Origin: a virus
Direction: 5' to 3' (one strand)
IMG/VR virus record: IMGVR_UViG_3300044940_000530
Span: 1 to 56,641 of that record
Length of the DNA stretch: 56,641 nt
In this document: positions 48,644 through 56,641 of the stretch, piece after piece
Layout of the letters: the number at the start of each line of letters is the position of its first letter
Numbering within the stretch: position 1 is the stretch's first letter
The notes under the pieces: model-generated
Seen by the model: only the letters and a program-made list of their open reading frames with translations
The model's database searches: none
Told to the model about the DNA's origin: nothing
Made by a program: the position numbers and the translations under genes

Positions 48644-51600
48644 ATGACGGGTTTCGGTGGTGCCATCACGATTCCGGTGCAAGATAATGAATCAGGAACC
48701 AACGCAAACACCGAAGCCGAAGCATTCCTCGCGCGCGTCCTCCCGGCACCGGGGCCGGGCAGGGCCATCAGCATCCACAAACCTTTCATTCCGGCGGGCG
48801 CTCCGAAACCCGTTTTCCCTGGCCGGGCGCACCACACGGTCGCCAGCGCCGTCGAAGAGATCGCGCTTTGGCAGCGAATCGCGCTGAACAGGCACGGCGC
48901 GCCACAGGACGATTTCTATGTTTCGATGTCTCTGCTGTCGGGCGAGGTATCTAAGACATCGAAGGCAGGCCGTCCGTATCTCCAAAGCACGCGGAGGGAC
49001 GAGAACGCTGTTGCGATTCGGTCGTTGTTCGCCGATCTGGATGTGAAGCCGTCTGCGTATCACAGTCAGCAGGAAGCGATCATGGCGCTCGCGCGCGAGG
49101 TCGGCGCGGGCAACCTTCCCTCGCCCACGGTCGTGGTCAACAGCGGCTACGGGATTCATATCTACTGGACCCTCGACACGGAACTGACGCCGCAGCAATG
49201 GCGGCCGCTCGGCGAAGCCGTCTCGCCGTTTTTGCGCCGACTCAAGATTCTCCATGATCCGGCGGTGTCGAGCGACGTGGTGCGCCTGATGCGCGTCCCC
49301 GGCACGTGGAACATGAAGGACCGGTCTTGTCCGCGCCCGGTGCGGCTGCTCGGGCCGATGCGCCCGGCGGACTACCCCGTGTCCACCTTCGCCAACCTGT
49401 TCAACGTGGTGATCGGTGCAGCCCGCACGGCGGTGCCGGGTGCGGCGCTGAACCCTGCCGCGTCTTCCACTACGCCGCCCCTGCCGCCTGCGTTCGCCCA
49501 CGGTCTGCCGCCGCACTTGCAAGCTGCGTCCCCGCCCGCGCTGAGTCCGTATCAACAGGGGTTGCCTCCTCCGCACGAGCAGCGGTCGCAGCCGGTGAAG
49601 TTCGAGCACGTCGTTCGTGATTGCGCGGTGCTCGCCGATATCGCGGCACGCGGCGGGAATGGCGATTCGGAACCTTTGTGGAATCTGGTCGTGTATGCGG
49701 CATCGTTCGCCGAGGACGACGGAGCCGAGTGGGCGCACAAACTGTCTTCGGGCGATCCGCGCTACACGCATGCCGAAACGGAACTGAAACTTGAACAAAA
49801 GCGCATCGCGAGGGAACGCGACCCGTCCAAGTATGGGTGGCCCACCTGCCAAGCGTTCAACCAGCATCATTCGGGGTGCGCGTCCTGCCCGCACGCGGGC
49901 AAGCTGAAATCGCCGCTTTCACTGGGCAAGGATGATTCCGATCTGCCTGAGGGGTATTACAGGGAGATGGGCAGCGTATGGCGCGATTCGCTGGATAGTC
50001 AGGGCAACCCGGTCAAGACGTGCGTTCTTCCGTATGGGATTCGCGACGCCTTTCTCGAAGATACGGATCAAGGTCCTGCGCTCAACGCGCAGATCATTCA
50101 TGCGCGCGGGGCGGCGACACGACTTCGCATGACGACGACGATGGCGAATGTCTGGCGCGAGAAAGCGATGGGCACTCTCGGGATGGCGGGCATATCGCTG
50201 AACAAGGAAACCCAACCGCACGCACAGAGGTTCATCGTGGCCTTCATCCAGCACTTGCAGCGTCGTCTGGGGACGCTCACCCGCCGCGATACGTTCGGGT
50301 GGACCAGGGACCGTGCCGGTCTCGTTGCGTTCGGCACCGGAGCGCGGGTGTGGACTGCGACAGGGTTCGAGGCGGTCCATCCAGGGGATCGCGTCATGGC
50401 CGACAAATACATGGCACGCGGAGACGTGCAGCCATGGAAGGACGTGGCCGATTTTTTGATCGCCATGAATCGCCTCGACCTGCAATGCGTGATCGCGAGC
50501 GCGTTCGCCGCACCTTTGGTGTGTTTCACCGGACAGTCGGGGCTTCTCCTGTCGATCTACAGCCCGCATTCCGGCGTGCAGAAATCGACCGCGATGCTGT
50601 GCGCGCAAGCCGTGTGGGGCAACCCCACGACGGCGATGAACCGGCTGGACGATTCGACGAACAGCGTCAGCAACAAGCTCGGGCTGCTGCGGCACCTGCC
50701 GATCTATTGGGACGAGTTGCAAACGGACCAGCATGCGGATGCCTACGTGAAGCTGGCGTTCGCGCTGAGCCAGGGGACCGAGAAGGCGCGCCTCACCGCC
50801 GATATCACGCAACGCGAGGCTGGAAGCTGGGCGACGATGCTCGTGTCGGCGTCCAACTTCTCCGTGCAGTCGTTGATGCACCGGCACGCGAGGAACACGA
50901 CAGCGGGTCTCAACCGGGTTTTCGAGATCGAAGCCGTCCCCGGCACGACAGGACTCGTCGGTGCGGCGGAGGCCAGCATGATGGTCGGGCGGCTGAGGGA
51001 GCACTACGGGCGGGCGGGAGAAGCGTATGCGCAAGCCTTGGCTCGCGAGCATGACCATTTGCAGGACCGACTCAAGAAAATCGCCGAATCGTTCGAGAAG
51101 AGCGTGCAGGCGGTTCCGGAAGAACGTTTCTGGGTATTCACTGCGGCTACGATTCTTCTCGGGGCCATGTTCGCCAAGAGCCTGGGACTGGCCGACTTCG
51201 ATGTTCCCGGAATGCAGCGATTCCTCGCCGACACGATTCTGAACCAACGCAAATCGAAGAACGACAGCACATACGACCACACGAGTCCCGAGTTCCTCGC
51301 GCATGTCTTGTTTCGCTACGTGCAGCATTGCCGTGCCAGAAACACCTGTCTGGAAACGGATCAATGCGTTCGCGGAGCGGGGAGGCATGTGGTCAATCTC
51401 AAGATGCCGAGCGATGACGCCCGTCGCGCGCTGCGTTCGCCCGTGCTGCACATTGCCCGCGACGCGGGGATTGTTCGGATGCTTCCATACGAGTTCGAGG
51501 AGTGGATTGATTCGCAGGAGTTATCCCGCCGAGTCATCATCGACGGGCTGGAAAAGCATGCAGGATTGACCCGCGCACGCATGACATGGGCCGGGGGCAC

Positions 51601-51751
51601 CGAATACGCCAGCGGCCAGACGCGGGTGTTTGAGCTTATCATCGACCCGGCACGAAGCGCAGTCGGCGCGCTCTTCAGCCAGCCGGGCGGGCCGTTCAAC
51701 GTCCAACCGCCGACAGTGACAAACGGGAGAAGTTCCGATGACAGACAATAA
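48644..51751 (+). CDS. AEP primase-helicase fusion
   Basis: 1,035 residues, ATG at 48644. The primase part has LFADLDVK (Asp131, Asp133), NSGYGIHIYW (His172) and VRLMRVPGTWNMK (Asp211 just before), the AEP/PrimPol-like signature. A Cys/His segment (TCQAFNQHHSGCASCPHAGK, about 401-420) could bind zinc. The helicase part resembles DUF927-type proteins: SPHSGVQKSTA (Lys647, degenerate Walker A), IYWDELQTD (about 689), LVSASNFSV, and a long helical C-terminus. It should prime and unwind for the family A polymerase. Confidence 0.8.
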   Translation: MTGFGGAITIPVQDNESGTNANTEAEAFLARVLPAPGPGRAISIHKPFIPAGAPKPVFPGRAHHTVASAVEEIALWQRIALNRHGAPQDDFYVSMSLLSGEVSKTSKAGRPYLQSTRRDENAVAIRSLFADLDVKPSAYHSQQEAIMALAREVGAGNLPSPTVVVNSGYGIHIYWTLDTELTPQQWRPLGEAVSPFLRRLKILHDPAVSSDVVRLMRVPGTWNMKDRSCPRPVRLLGPMRPADYPVSTFANLFNVVIGAARTAVPGAALNPAASSTTPPLPPAFAHGLPPHLQAASPPALSPYQQGLPPPHEQRSQPVKFEHVVRDCAVLADIAARGGNGDSEPLWNLVVYAASFAEDDGAEWAHKLSSGDPRYTHAETELKLEQKRIARERDPSKYGWPTCQAFNQHHSGCASCPHAGKLKSPLSLGKDDSDLPEGYYREMGSVWRDSLDSQGNPVKTCVLPYGIRDAFLEDTDQGPALNAQIIHARGAATRLRMTTTMANVWREKAMGTLGMAGISLNKETQPHAQRFIVAFIQHLQRRLGTLTRRDTFGWTRDRAGLVAFGTGARVWTATGFEAVHPGDRVMADKYMARGDVQPWKDVADFLIAMNRLDLQCVIASAFAAPLVCFTGQSGLLLSIYSPHSGVQKSTAMLCAQAVWGNPTTAMNRLDDSTNSVSNKLGLLRHLPIYWDELQTDQHADAYVKLAFALSQGTEKARLTADITQREAGSWATMLVSASNFSVQSLMHRHARNTTAGLNRVFEIEAVPGTTGLVGAAEASMMVGRLREHYGRAGEAYAQALAREHDHLQDRLKKIAESFEKSVQAVPEERFWVFTAATILLGAMFAKSLGLADFDVPGMQRFLADTILNQRKSKNDSTYDHTSPEFLAHVLFRYVQHCRARNTCLETDQCVRGAGRHVVNLKMPSDDARRALRSPVLHIARDAGIVRMLPYEFEEWIDSQELSRRVIIDGLEKHAGLTRARMTWAGGTEYASGQTRVFELIIDPARSAVGALFSQPGGPFNVQPPTVTNGRSSDDRQ

Positions 51752-51965
51752 AGAATCACCGCTCGCCATCGCCTTGAAGAAGGCGTTCGACGCCTGGATG
51801 CTCACGCCGGGTGAGCGGAGCGTTCCCCTTCATGTCTTCATGGCGAAGTCGCTGCTCGCCATCCCCGATGCCGTGGTGCATATCCCCGAGCGTCCTCCGT
51901 CCGCGCAACTGTCGCTTCCGCTTCCGTCCCCTGTTCCGCCCCCTGTTCCGGAGCAACGGTCATGA
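51738..51965 (+). CDS. Hypothetical protein, 75 residues
   Basis: ATG at 51738 inside the end of the primase gene, with GGGAGA nine bases upstream. N-terminal helix (LAIALKKAFDAWMLTPGERS), C-terminal Pro-rich tail (LSLPLPSPVPPPVPEQRS). Overlaps the next start by four bases. Not recognised. Confidence 0.55.
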   Translation: MTDNKESPLAIALKKAFDAWMLTPGERSVPLHVFMAKSLLAIPDAVVHIPERPPSAQLSLPLPSPVPPPVPEQRS

Positions 51966-52294
51966 CGGAAATCGCGATGTTCCTTTTCGGGGTGCTGGTC
52001 GGTGTTGTCGGGTTTTTCCTCTATGTGGTTCATATGATGCGGGCCGACCTCGCCTATAATGATTTCATTTCGAGCATGAATCCGCAGCAGAACATCAAGC
52101 GATTCATAGCGGTCCGTAACATCGAGGCAGCGATGGACGAACTTTACATATGCCTGCTGCATCGGCATGAAAGCGGGCCGAAAGACGATTCTTCAAATCA
52201 GATGCACGCCTGCGACATGAAGCTGCTGCGGGACGGCATCGAGGGGCTGCGGTATCTCGCGCCCGATGTAGCGCCGCGTTTCATCTGCGACTAA
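51962..52294 (+). CDS. Small membrane-anchored hypothetical protein
   Basis: 110 residues, ATGA overlap with the previous gene. One N-terminal transmembrane segment (FLFGVLVGVVGFFLYVVHMM, about 7-26) and a soluble helical part with two Cys. It converges with the HNH gene, sharing four bases. Spanin or other lysis role is possible but no lipobox or spanin motif is visible. Confidence 0.55.
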   Translation: MTEIAMFLFGVLVGVVGFFLYVVHMMRADLAYNDFISSMNPQQNIKRFIAVRNIEAAMDELYICLLHRHESGPKDDSSNQMHACDMKLLRDGIEGLRYLAPDVAPRFICD

Positions 52295-52554
52295 CGAGCG
52301 CGCCACCCGCGATTCTTCGATTTATCCATCAGTCGGAGATTCGAGACGGAGTTCGACCCTCCGTCTCGGATCGGCGTCTTGTGGTCCACGTCCTTGCCCT
52401 TGAGCGCGTCCTTGCCGTGCTTTTTCTCCATCATGCGCCGTGCCTTGTTGCGCTGCGAACGCTTCGCAATCTGCTCGGGGGTGCCGTGGTATTCGTCATA
52501 ATGGCGGCGCATCTGCTCGGGCGTGCGGTGCGTCACCGGGTCGCGCTTGCTCAT
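52291..52554 (-). CDS. HNH endonuclease
   Basis: 87 residues, ATG at 52554 with AGGAGA upstream, 11 bases after the stop of the giant gene, thus the last gene of the late block. KGKDVDHKTPIRDGGSNSVS (Asp57-His58) and SNLRLMDKSKN (Asn72, Asn81) are the beta-beta-alpha metal motif of small HNH proteins. HNH proteins often assist terminase in packaging, but here the gene is remote from the terminase pair, on the other strand. Confidence 0.75.
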   Translation of the reverse strand: MSKRDPVTHRTPEQMRRHYDEYHGTPEQIAKRSQRNKARRMMEKKHGKDALKGKDVDHKTPIRDGGSNSVSNLRLMDKSKNRGWRAR

Positions 52555-52565
52555 TGGGGATTCTC

Positions 52566-55500
52566 CTAGTCGGTGCCGAATCTGCCTTCGTCCAGCACGA
52601 ACCGCCGTGAACGCGGCACGTAGATGCCATCGACGGCTTCGCGTTCGCGACGCATCTTCTCGCGCATGCTTTGCCGGATGTTGTCCCTCGTGATGCGCGC
52701 GGGTATCTGTTCCGGCGATAGATTCCTGTTGAAATCATCAATCGCCAAAAGCGCCTTCCGCCGCTCTTCATATGTCTCCGCCTGCCGCAACGCGCGGAGC
52801 AGTTCGCTGCGTTTGCGGTCGAACCGTCGTAGCTCTCCTTGGACGGCGTTTCGCCGCTCATAGATGTTCGAGACCCGCGTCGGGGTGAACCCGACCGCCT
52901 GAATGATCGCTTCGCTGGTGCTGAAATCCTTGCCGCCGTCGATTCGCTCGCCGCGACGGTTGGTGACGCCCTCTTCGCTCAACCGCAATGCCCTGATCAC
53001 GTCGCGGATTGCTTTGGGCGTAACCGCTTCCGCAGCGCGCGCGTAGTCGCCGCTGAACGCAAGCTTCGGTGCCGACAGCGCCGCGACCAGCATGCTTCCC
53101 GGCGCGCCAAGAATAAACTCGCCTGCGTAGTGCGTCAGCGTTCTGGATTCGTAGTCGCGCAGGTCTTTCAGGAAGATAAGCCCGTCGAGTCCGAGACGGG
53201 TGGACATGTCCACACCGAATGCGGACGGAATACCGCGCGAGATCGCCTGTTCAGCGGTTGGCCCCATCAGGGCGGCCAGTTGTTTCCGGACCTCGGTTTC
53301 CCAATCGGGCGGTTCGTCGGCACCGAACAGGAGCGCGAGTGCGCCCGCCGCGATCACGAACACTTCCGTTGGCAGCCCAAGCACGCCTGCCATCACGGCA
53401 TGGGTGAGCAGAACATAGGCGAGCGTCTTGCGCGCGACCGCGCGTTCCTCGGGGCTTTTTCCTTTCACGGCGAGGTAGATTTGACGAATCAGAAGGAAAT
53501 ACACTGCCTGCGCATACTTGCGGAACGTCATCATCGGCGCGAGCAGCGGATACCGGCGCGCGTCCATATACCGCGCCGTGTTTGCCGACGAGTAATCCGC
53601 CTGCGATAGATCGACCACCTCGCGCGCTTCGGCGGTGGCAGCGCGGGCGTCCTTTCCCGCGCGGCGCGCGAGCCTGTATGTGGCAACCGCCGTCATGGCG
53701 CGGTTGACCACCTCGATTGAACTGGGGAACGCGCGGGCCATGGCTTCGGTCTGCGCAAGCTTGGTGGCAGCCCACCCCTGGGAAGCCTGCACCGTGCGGA
53801 CAAGCTCCAACCCCGCCGAGGCGTCGATGAGGCCCTCTTTGGCAAGCTCATCGAGCATGGCGTTCAACTCCGCGCCATCGCTTTGCTTACCAACGGCGCT
53901 CTTCACCAGGGACAAGAGGTCGAGCGCCTGCTTCTCCTTGCCGGTGCCGAGCGTCTTGACGGTGCGCGCGAACTCCTTTGCGCCGCCTTTCAGCACGCGG
54001 CCTGCGCCGATGCTGTTCACGGCCCGAGCCAACTCGACGTTGCCACGCGCCCCATACCTCGCCGACAGGATCGGCGCGGCCAGCATCCATGGCTGCGTGA
54101 TTTGAATCATGGAATACGAAGGCGACAGCAGATAATACGAAAACGCCATCGATTGCAGTGTCCGAATGAACTTGTTCGTCGATCCCCGCCCGGCGGGATC
54201 GACCGACGAGGATGCGGCGCGTTCCTCGAACTCGCGCAGCACGCGCTGACGGCGGACGGTATTGCCCGTGTCGGTCGTGCCGCCTTGTGGGTATTCCTCG
54301 CTCTTGATGTTGTCCTGCATGCCACGCATGGCGTCGGCGATCCGCTGCGCCGTCTTTACGCCTGCGTAATAGTTGGACGCGGAGATTCCGTAGTTGGCGA
54401 TGACGCGGCGGATGTCCTTGTTGGCACCCGCAACGCGGCGACGCTTGATCAGCGTGTTGTTCAGCAGCCGATTCGGAGTCAGTTGCAGAAGCGCGTCGGA
54501 CGCGGCGCGCACCGCTATTTCCTTTTGCTTCGGCGTCAGCGTCTTGTCGTCTTCGATGTATTTGAGCAAGCGCTGCCCTTCCGCGTCGAGCATGGAGACG
54601 GTTCCTTCGGCTTCGGCACGCAGCGCGATCTCCGCGACCTCGTGCTTCTTCTGCTGAACCAACTCCTGGCGGAACGTTTCGGCTTCGGCGCGCGTCTCGA
54701 AGAACGCAACGCCTTGCGTCTGCAACTCCAACTCGTATTCCACCTTCGCCGCAGCCTTGCGTGTCTTGTTCAGGGCGGCCTTGTATGCCTTGCGGTTGGC
54801 GGCGGCGATCTCCTGCGGTGTAGGCGCGGACCCGAGCAGCCCGCGCTGAACGGCTTGCTCCGCCTTGAGGATCGCAGGGTCCGGCTTGGTGATCTCGTTG
54901 CCTTGCGCGTCGTAGTAGCGCGTGATGGAATCATTGAGAACGGGCAACGAAGATTTCGCCGCGAAGGCTTCCCTGTCCGCGCGCGTGGCGAACTTGTAGA
55001 TCGACTGAGGGGATTCCTTCCAGCGAACAATGTAATCGCCGAACCGCTGCAAGGGAATGTAAGGACCCGCCAGCTTTCCGCGATTCCGCGTTGTGTCGAG
55101 AATCTCCGCCGTCGCATCGCCGACCAGCGTCCTGTCCTGCGCCGTCTCTACGCCTGTGGCCCATCGCAGCGCGAGCGGTTCCAGATCGCGGTGCCGCAGC
55201 GGCAGCGGAGTGTTGGCGCGGATGGCCTCATCGACCTGCGCGCGCCACCAGCGTTCGACGTTGGATTGCATCAGCGCCACGAGCATGTCCTTGTGGATTT
55301 TTTCCATGCTCGCGACGATCTTCTTATACACTGCCTGCTGTTTCGGCGTCAGCTTCGCCCACTCTGCGGACAGAACGCCGTGCAGTGCTTGCGCTTGCGC
55401 TTCGCGAGCGCCTTTCGGCGTTCCTTTCTTCGAGAGAATGTGCGCGTTCTTCGGGTCTGTGAGCGGAACGTCGGGATGCACCTCGGCGAGTGTGGCCTTC

Positions 55501-56641
55501 AACATGAAGTCGTTGAGGGTCGCGATCTCCTCGGGCTGCATGTCCCATGCCTGCAAAAGCGGCACGATATTGGTGCTCAGATAAGATTCGGCGATCTGCG
55601 CGCGTTCGGTGAGGGCCTTCACTCCCATCGTCAGGGGATCGTCGCGCCCGTTTGGATCGATCATGTCCATGCGCACGGTGCGCTTGAACAGCCCGGCGCT
55701 CATCATCTCGATTTGGCGCAGTGTTGCGAATCCGAGCCCTGTTCTCTTGAACCACTCCGTGATCGACGATGTTGAGGGCGCGGCGGCGACGCTCAACCGC
55801 TTCATCACCGCCAACGGTGCCGCCGCCGTATCCTCGGGGCGGCTGTGCTGGTTCACCAAGTATGCCAGCGCATCCAGCATGCGCTCGTCGTTGGCCTGAA
55901 TCCCTTCGGCACCGAGCAGGATGGACGCTTCCAACGCGGACATGGCCTCCGCATCGACGCTCGCGGGCAGGCGGGGCAGGCCGAGCGCCGAACGCACCAG
56001 TTGAACGAACGCCGCCCATGCGTTTCTGAACGTGCCGAAGATGCCGATGCGCGCTTGTTCCGCCTTGGATATCGAAATGCCCTCAAGGACGCGCTGCACT
56101 TCGCGGTTCGTCATCGCCATGGTGATGAACTCGTGCGGCGATGACAGTGCATAGGTCATGTAATCGGAACGCGGAGCGTTGCCCAACTTATCGGCGACGA
56201 ACTGCATCAATCGTTCCGCTCGCGCCCGCAGGGCGGTGTCCTTCAACAACGTCATCACGGTCGCCGCATGAACTAATTCATGTGCAACCGTCTCATCAAG
56301 CCCGGCAACCCCGAGGTAGGGTTCGTTCGGGTAGAGGATCAGGTCCTCGGGGATAAAAATCGTCCCGGCGGGAGCGCCCTCAGCGATTTCCTTTGTGGTC
56401 GACGGCACAAACAGCCCCGCAGGTATTGTGTTGCTTTCCTCCGCGATTTCCGCCCAGAGCGACCCATCAACCGCCACGAGAGGCACGTCCCCCGCCACTT
56501 CGGAGAGGCGCTTCCCCAACTCAGCCAGGGCAGGGGTGCGCGCAAAGCGGACGAACAGGGTTTTGTAGGGGTTCTTCCTTTGCTGGACGGACCGGATGTT
56601 CTGATTCTTCTCAAAGAACCGAGTCGCCTTGCTGCCCTTGG
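52566..56641 (-). CDS. Giant virion-ejected 'large polyvalent' protein, C-terminal half
   Basis: This is the rest of the 2,542-residue gene that starts at 3786 and crosses the edge (bases 56409-56641 repeat 1-233). Just past the junction VAHELVHAATV gives a metallopeptidase-like HExxH (about residue 1304). Several charged helical stretches follow. Near the C-terminus lie hydrophobic segments (KTLAYVLLTHAVMAGVLGLP, then FVIAAGALALLFG) and a region like LPD38 (TPKAIRDVIRALRLSEEGVT, then RRGERIDGGKDF, ATSEAIIQAVGFTPTRV-type text), known from giant phage polyproteins. The stop at 52566 precedes the HNH gene. Role: probably enters the host with the DNA. Confidence 0.85.
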   Translation of the reverse strand, partial: KGSKATRFFEKNQNIRSVQQRKNPYKTLFVRFARTPALAELGKRLSEVAGDVPLVAVDGSLWAEIAEESNTIPAGLFVPSTTKEIAEGAPAGTIFIPEDLILYPNEPYLGVAGLDETVAHELVHAATVMTLLKDTALRARAERLMQFVADKLGNAPRSDYMTYALSSPHEFITMAMTNREVQRVLEGISISKAEQARIGIFGTFRNAWAAFVQLVRSALGLPRLPASVDAEAMSALEASILLGAEGIQANDERMLDALAYLVNQHSRPEDTAAAPLAVMKRLSVAAAPSTSSITEWFKRTGLGFATLRQIEMMSAGLFKRTVRMDMIDPNGRDDPLTMGVKALTERAQIAESYLSTNIVPLLQAWDMQPEEIATLNDFMLKATLAEVHPDVPLTDPKNAHILSKKGTPKGAREAQAQALHGVLSAEWAKLTPKQQAVYKKIVASMEKIHKDMLVALMQSNVERWWRAQVDEAIRANTPLPLRHRDLEPLALRWATGVETAQDRTLVGDATAEILDTTRNRGKLAGPYIPLQRFGDYIVRWKESPQSIYKFATRADREAFAAKSSLPVLNDSITRYYDAQGNEITKPDPAILKAEQAVQRGLLGSAPTPQEIAAANRKAYKAALNKTRKAAAKVEYELELQTQGVAFFETRAEAETFRQELVQQKKHEVAEIALRAEAEGTVSMLDAEGQRLLKYIEDDKTLTPKQKEIAVRAASDALLQLTPNRLLNNTLIKRRRVAGANKDIRRVIANYGISASNYYAGVKTAQRIADAMRGMQDNIKSEEYPQGGTTDTGNTVRRQRVLREFEERAASSSVDPAGRGSTNKFIRTLQSMAFSYYLLSPSYSMIQITQPWMLAAPILSARYGARGNVELARAVNSIGAGRVLKGGAKEFARTVKTLGTGKEKQALDLLSLVKSAVGKQSDGAELNAMLDELAKEGLIDASAGLELVRTVQASQGWAATKLAQTEAMARAFPSSIEVVNRAMTAVATYRLARRAGKDARAATAEAREVVDLSQADYSSANTARYMDARRYPLLAPMMTFRKYAQAVYFLLIRQIYLAVKGKSPEERAVARKTLAYVLLTHAVMAGVLGLPTEVFVIAAGALALLFGADEPPDWETEVRKQLAALMGPTAEQAISRGIPSAFGVDMSTRLGLDGLIFLKDLRDYESRTLTHYAGEFILGAPGSMLVAALSAPKLAFSGDYARAAEAVTPKAIRDVIRALRLSEEGVTNRRGERIDGGKDFSTSEAIIQAVGFTPTRVSNIYERRNAVQGELRRFDRKRSELLRALRQAETYEERRKALLAIDDFNRNLSPEQIPARITRDNIRQSMREKMRREREAVDGIYVPRSRRFVLDEGRFGTD
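56409..56641. repeat. Right copy of the terminal overlap
   Basis: Same 233 bases as 1-233, one mismatch (56514 C against 106 T). Genes should be annotated only once across this repeat. Confidence 0.93.

Noticed and set aside
49919-51451. 510-residue minus-strand open frame
   Set aside because: Shadow of the primase-helicase, which carries clear motifs.
52566-56641. Virion RNA polymerase of the N4 type in the giant protein
   Set aside because: No TxxGR, Asp-x-x-x-Gly or other T7-like polymerase motif was seen; motifs point to a polyvalent LPD-type protein.

Overview
The window looks like one complete genome of a tailed double-stranded DNA phage. Bases 1-233 recur at 56409-56641 with a single mismatch, so the contig closes into a circle of about 56,408 bp. 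DNA is GC-rich (about 60% by eye). Two head-tail adaptor proteins, a long DNA-stabilisation/nozzle-type protein, three large ejection-type proteins, and the absence of a tape measure or tail-tube gene all suggest a podovirus-like virion. I saw no integrase, tRNA gene, phage RNA polymerase or recognisable endolysin. The host is unknown. A GC-rich bacterium is likely, and an alphaproteobacterium is possible because of an unusual wealth of GAATC/GATTC (GANTC) sites; that part is inference.

Layout. A single late block runs leftward on the minus strand from the portal gene (start 24306) through a 55-residue basic protein, scaffold, major capsid protein, adaptors, tail fibre, a GH5-like spike, an SGNH-like esterase, holin, nozzle protein and small structural proteins, to three ejection-type proteins. 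The last of these is a giant protein of 2,542 residues that crosses the window edge (3786 to 1, continuing 56408 to 52566). An HNH gene (52554-52291) ends the block. Most of these genes overlap by 1-4 bases or are a few bases apart. The terminase pair (24359-26553) is divergent from the portal. A lone leftward helix-turn-helix gene (27294-26677) has its own promoter-like and terminator-like signals.

The rightward early/middle region begins at 27571 with monocistronic units. Each of three sites carries a conserved 29-base element followed at once by a small hairpin, and several units end in GC-rich hairpins. One unit has a structured leader of about 500 bases. A gene-free stretch of 1 kb (31117-32143) holds AT-rich DNA, GTGTGAAT repeats, a 21-bp inverted repeat around a GC hairpin, and an array of GAATC-N-GATTC palindromes with a 31-32 bp period. 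It is the best candidate for the replication origin.

Beyond it lies a cassette built on a MoxR-type AAA+ ATPase and a von Willebrand A/metallopeptidase-like protein, with several unknown companions (33239-40470). Then come replication and DNA-processing genes: family A DNA polymerase, PD-(D/E)XK exonuclease, VRR-NUC nuclease, adenine methyltransferase-like protein, SNF2-type helicase, a possible ssDNA-binding protein and an AEP primase-helicase.

Short tandem repeats are unusually common, both inside genes (TP, GAP, PAQA, PA, NP tracts) and just upstream of start codons. All functions are read from motifs by eye; no database search was run.
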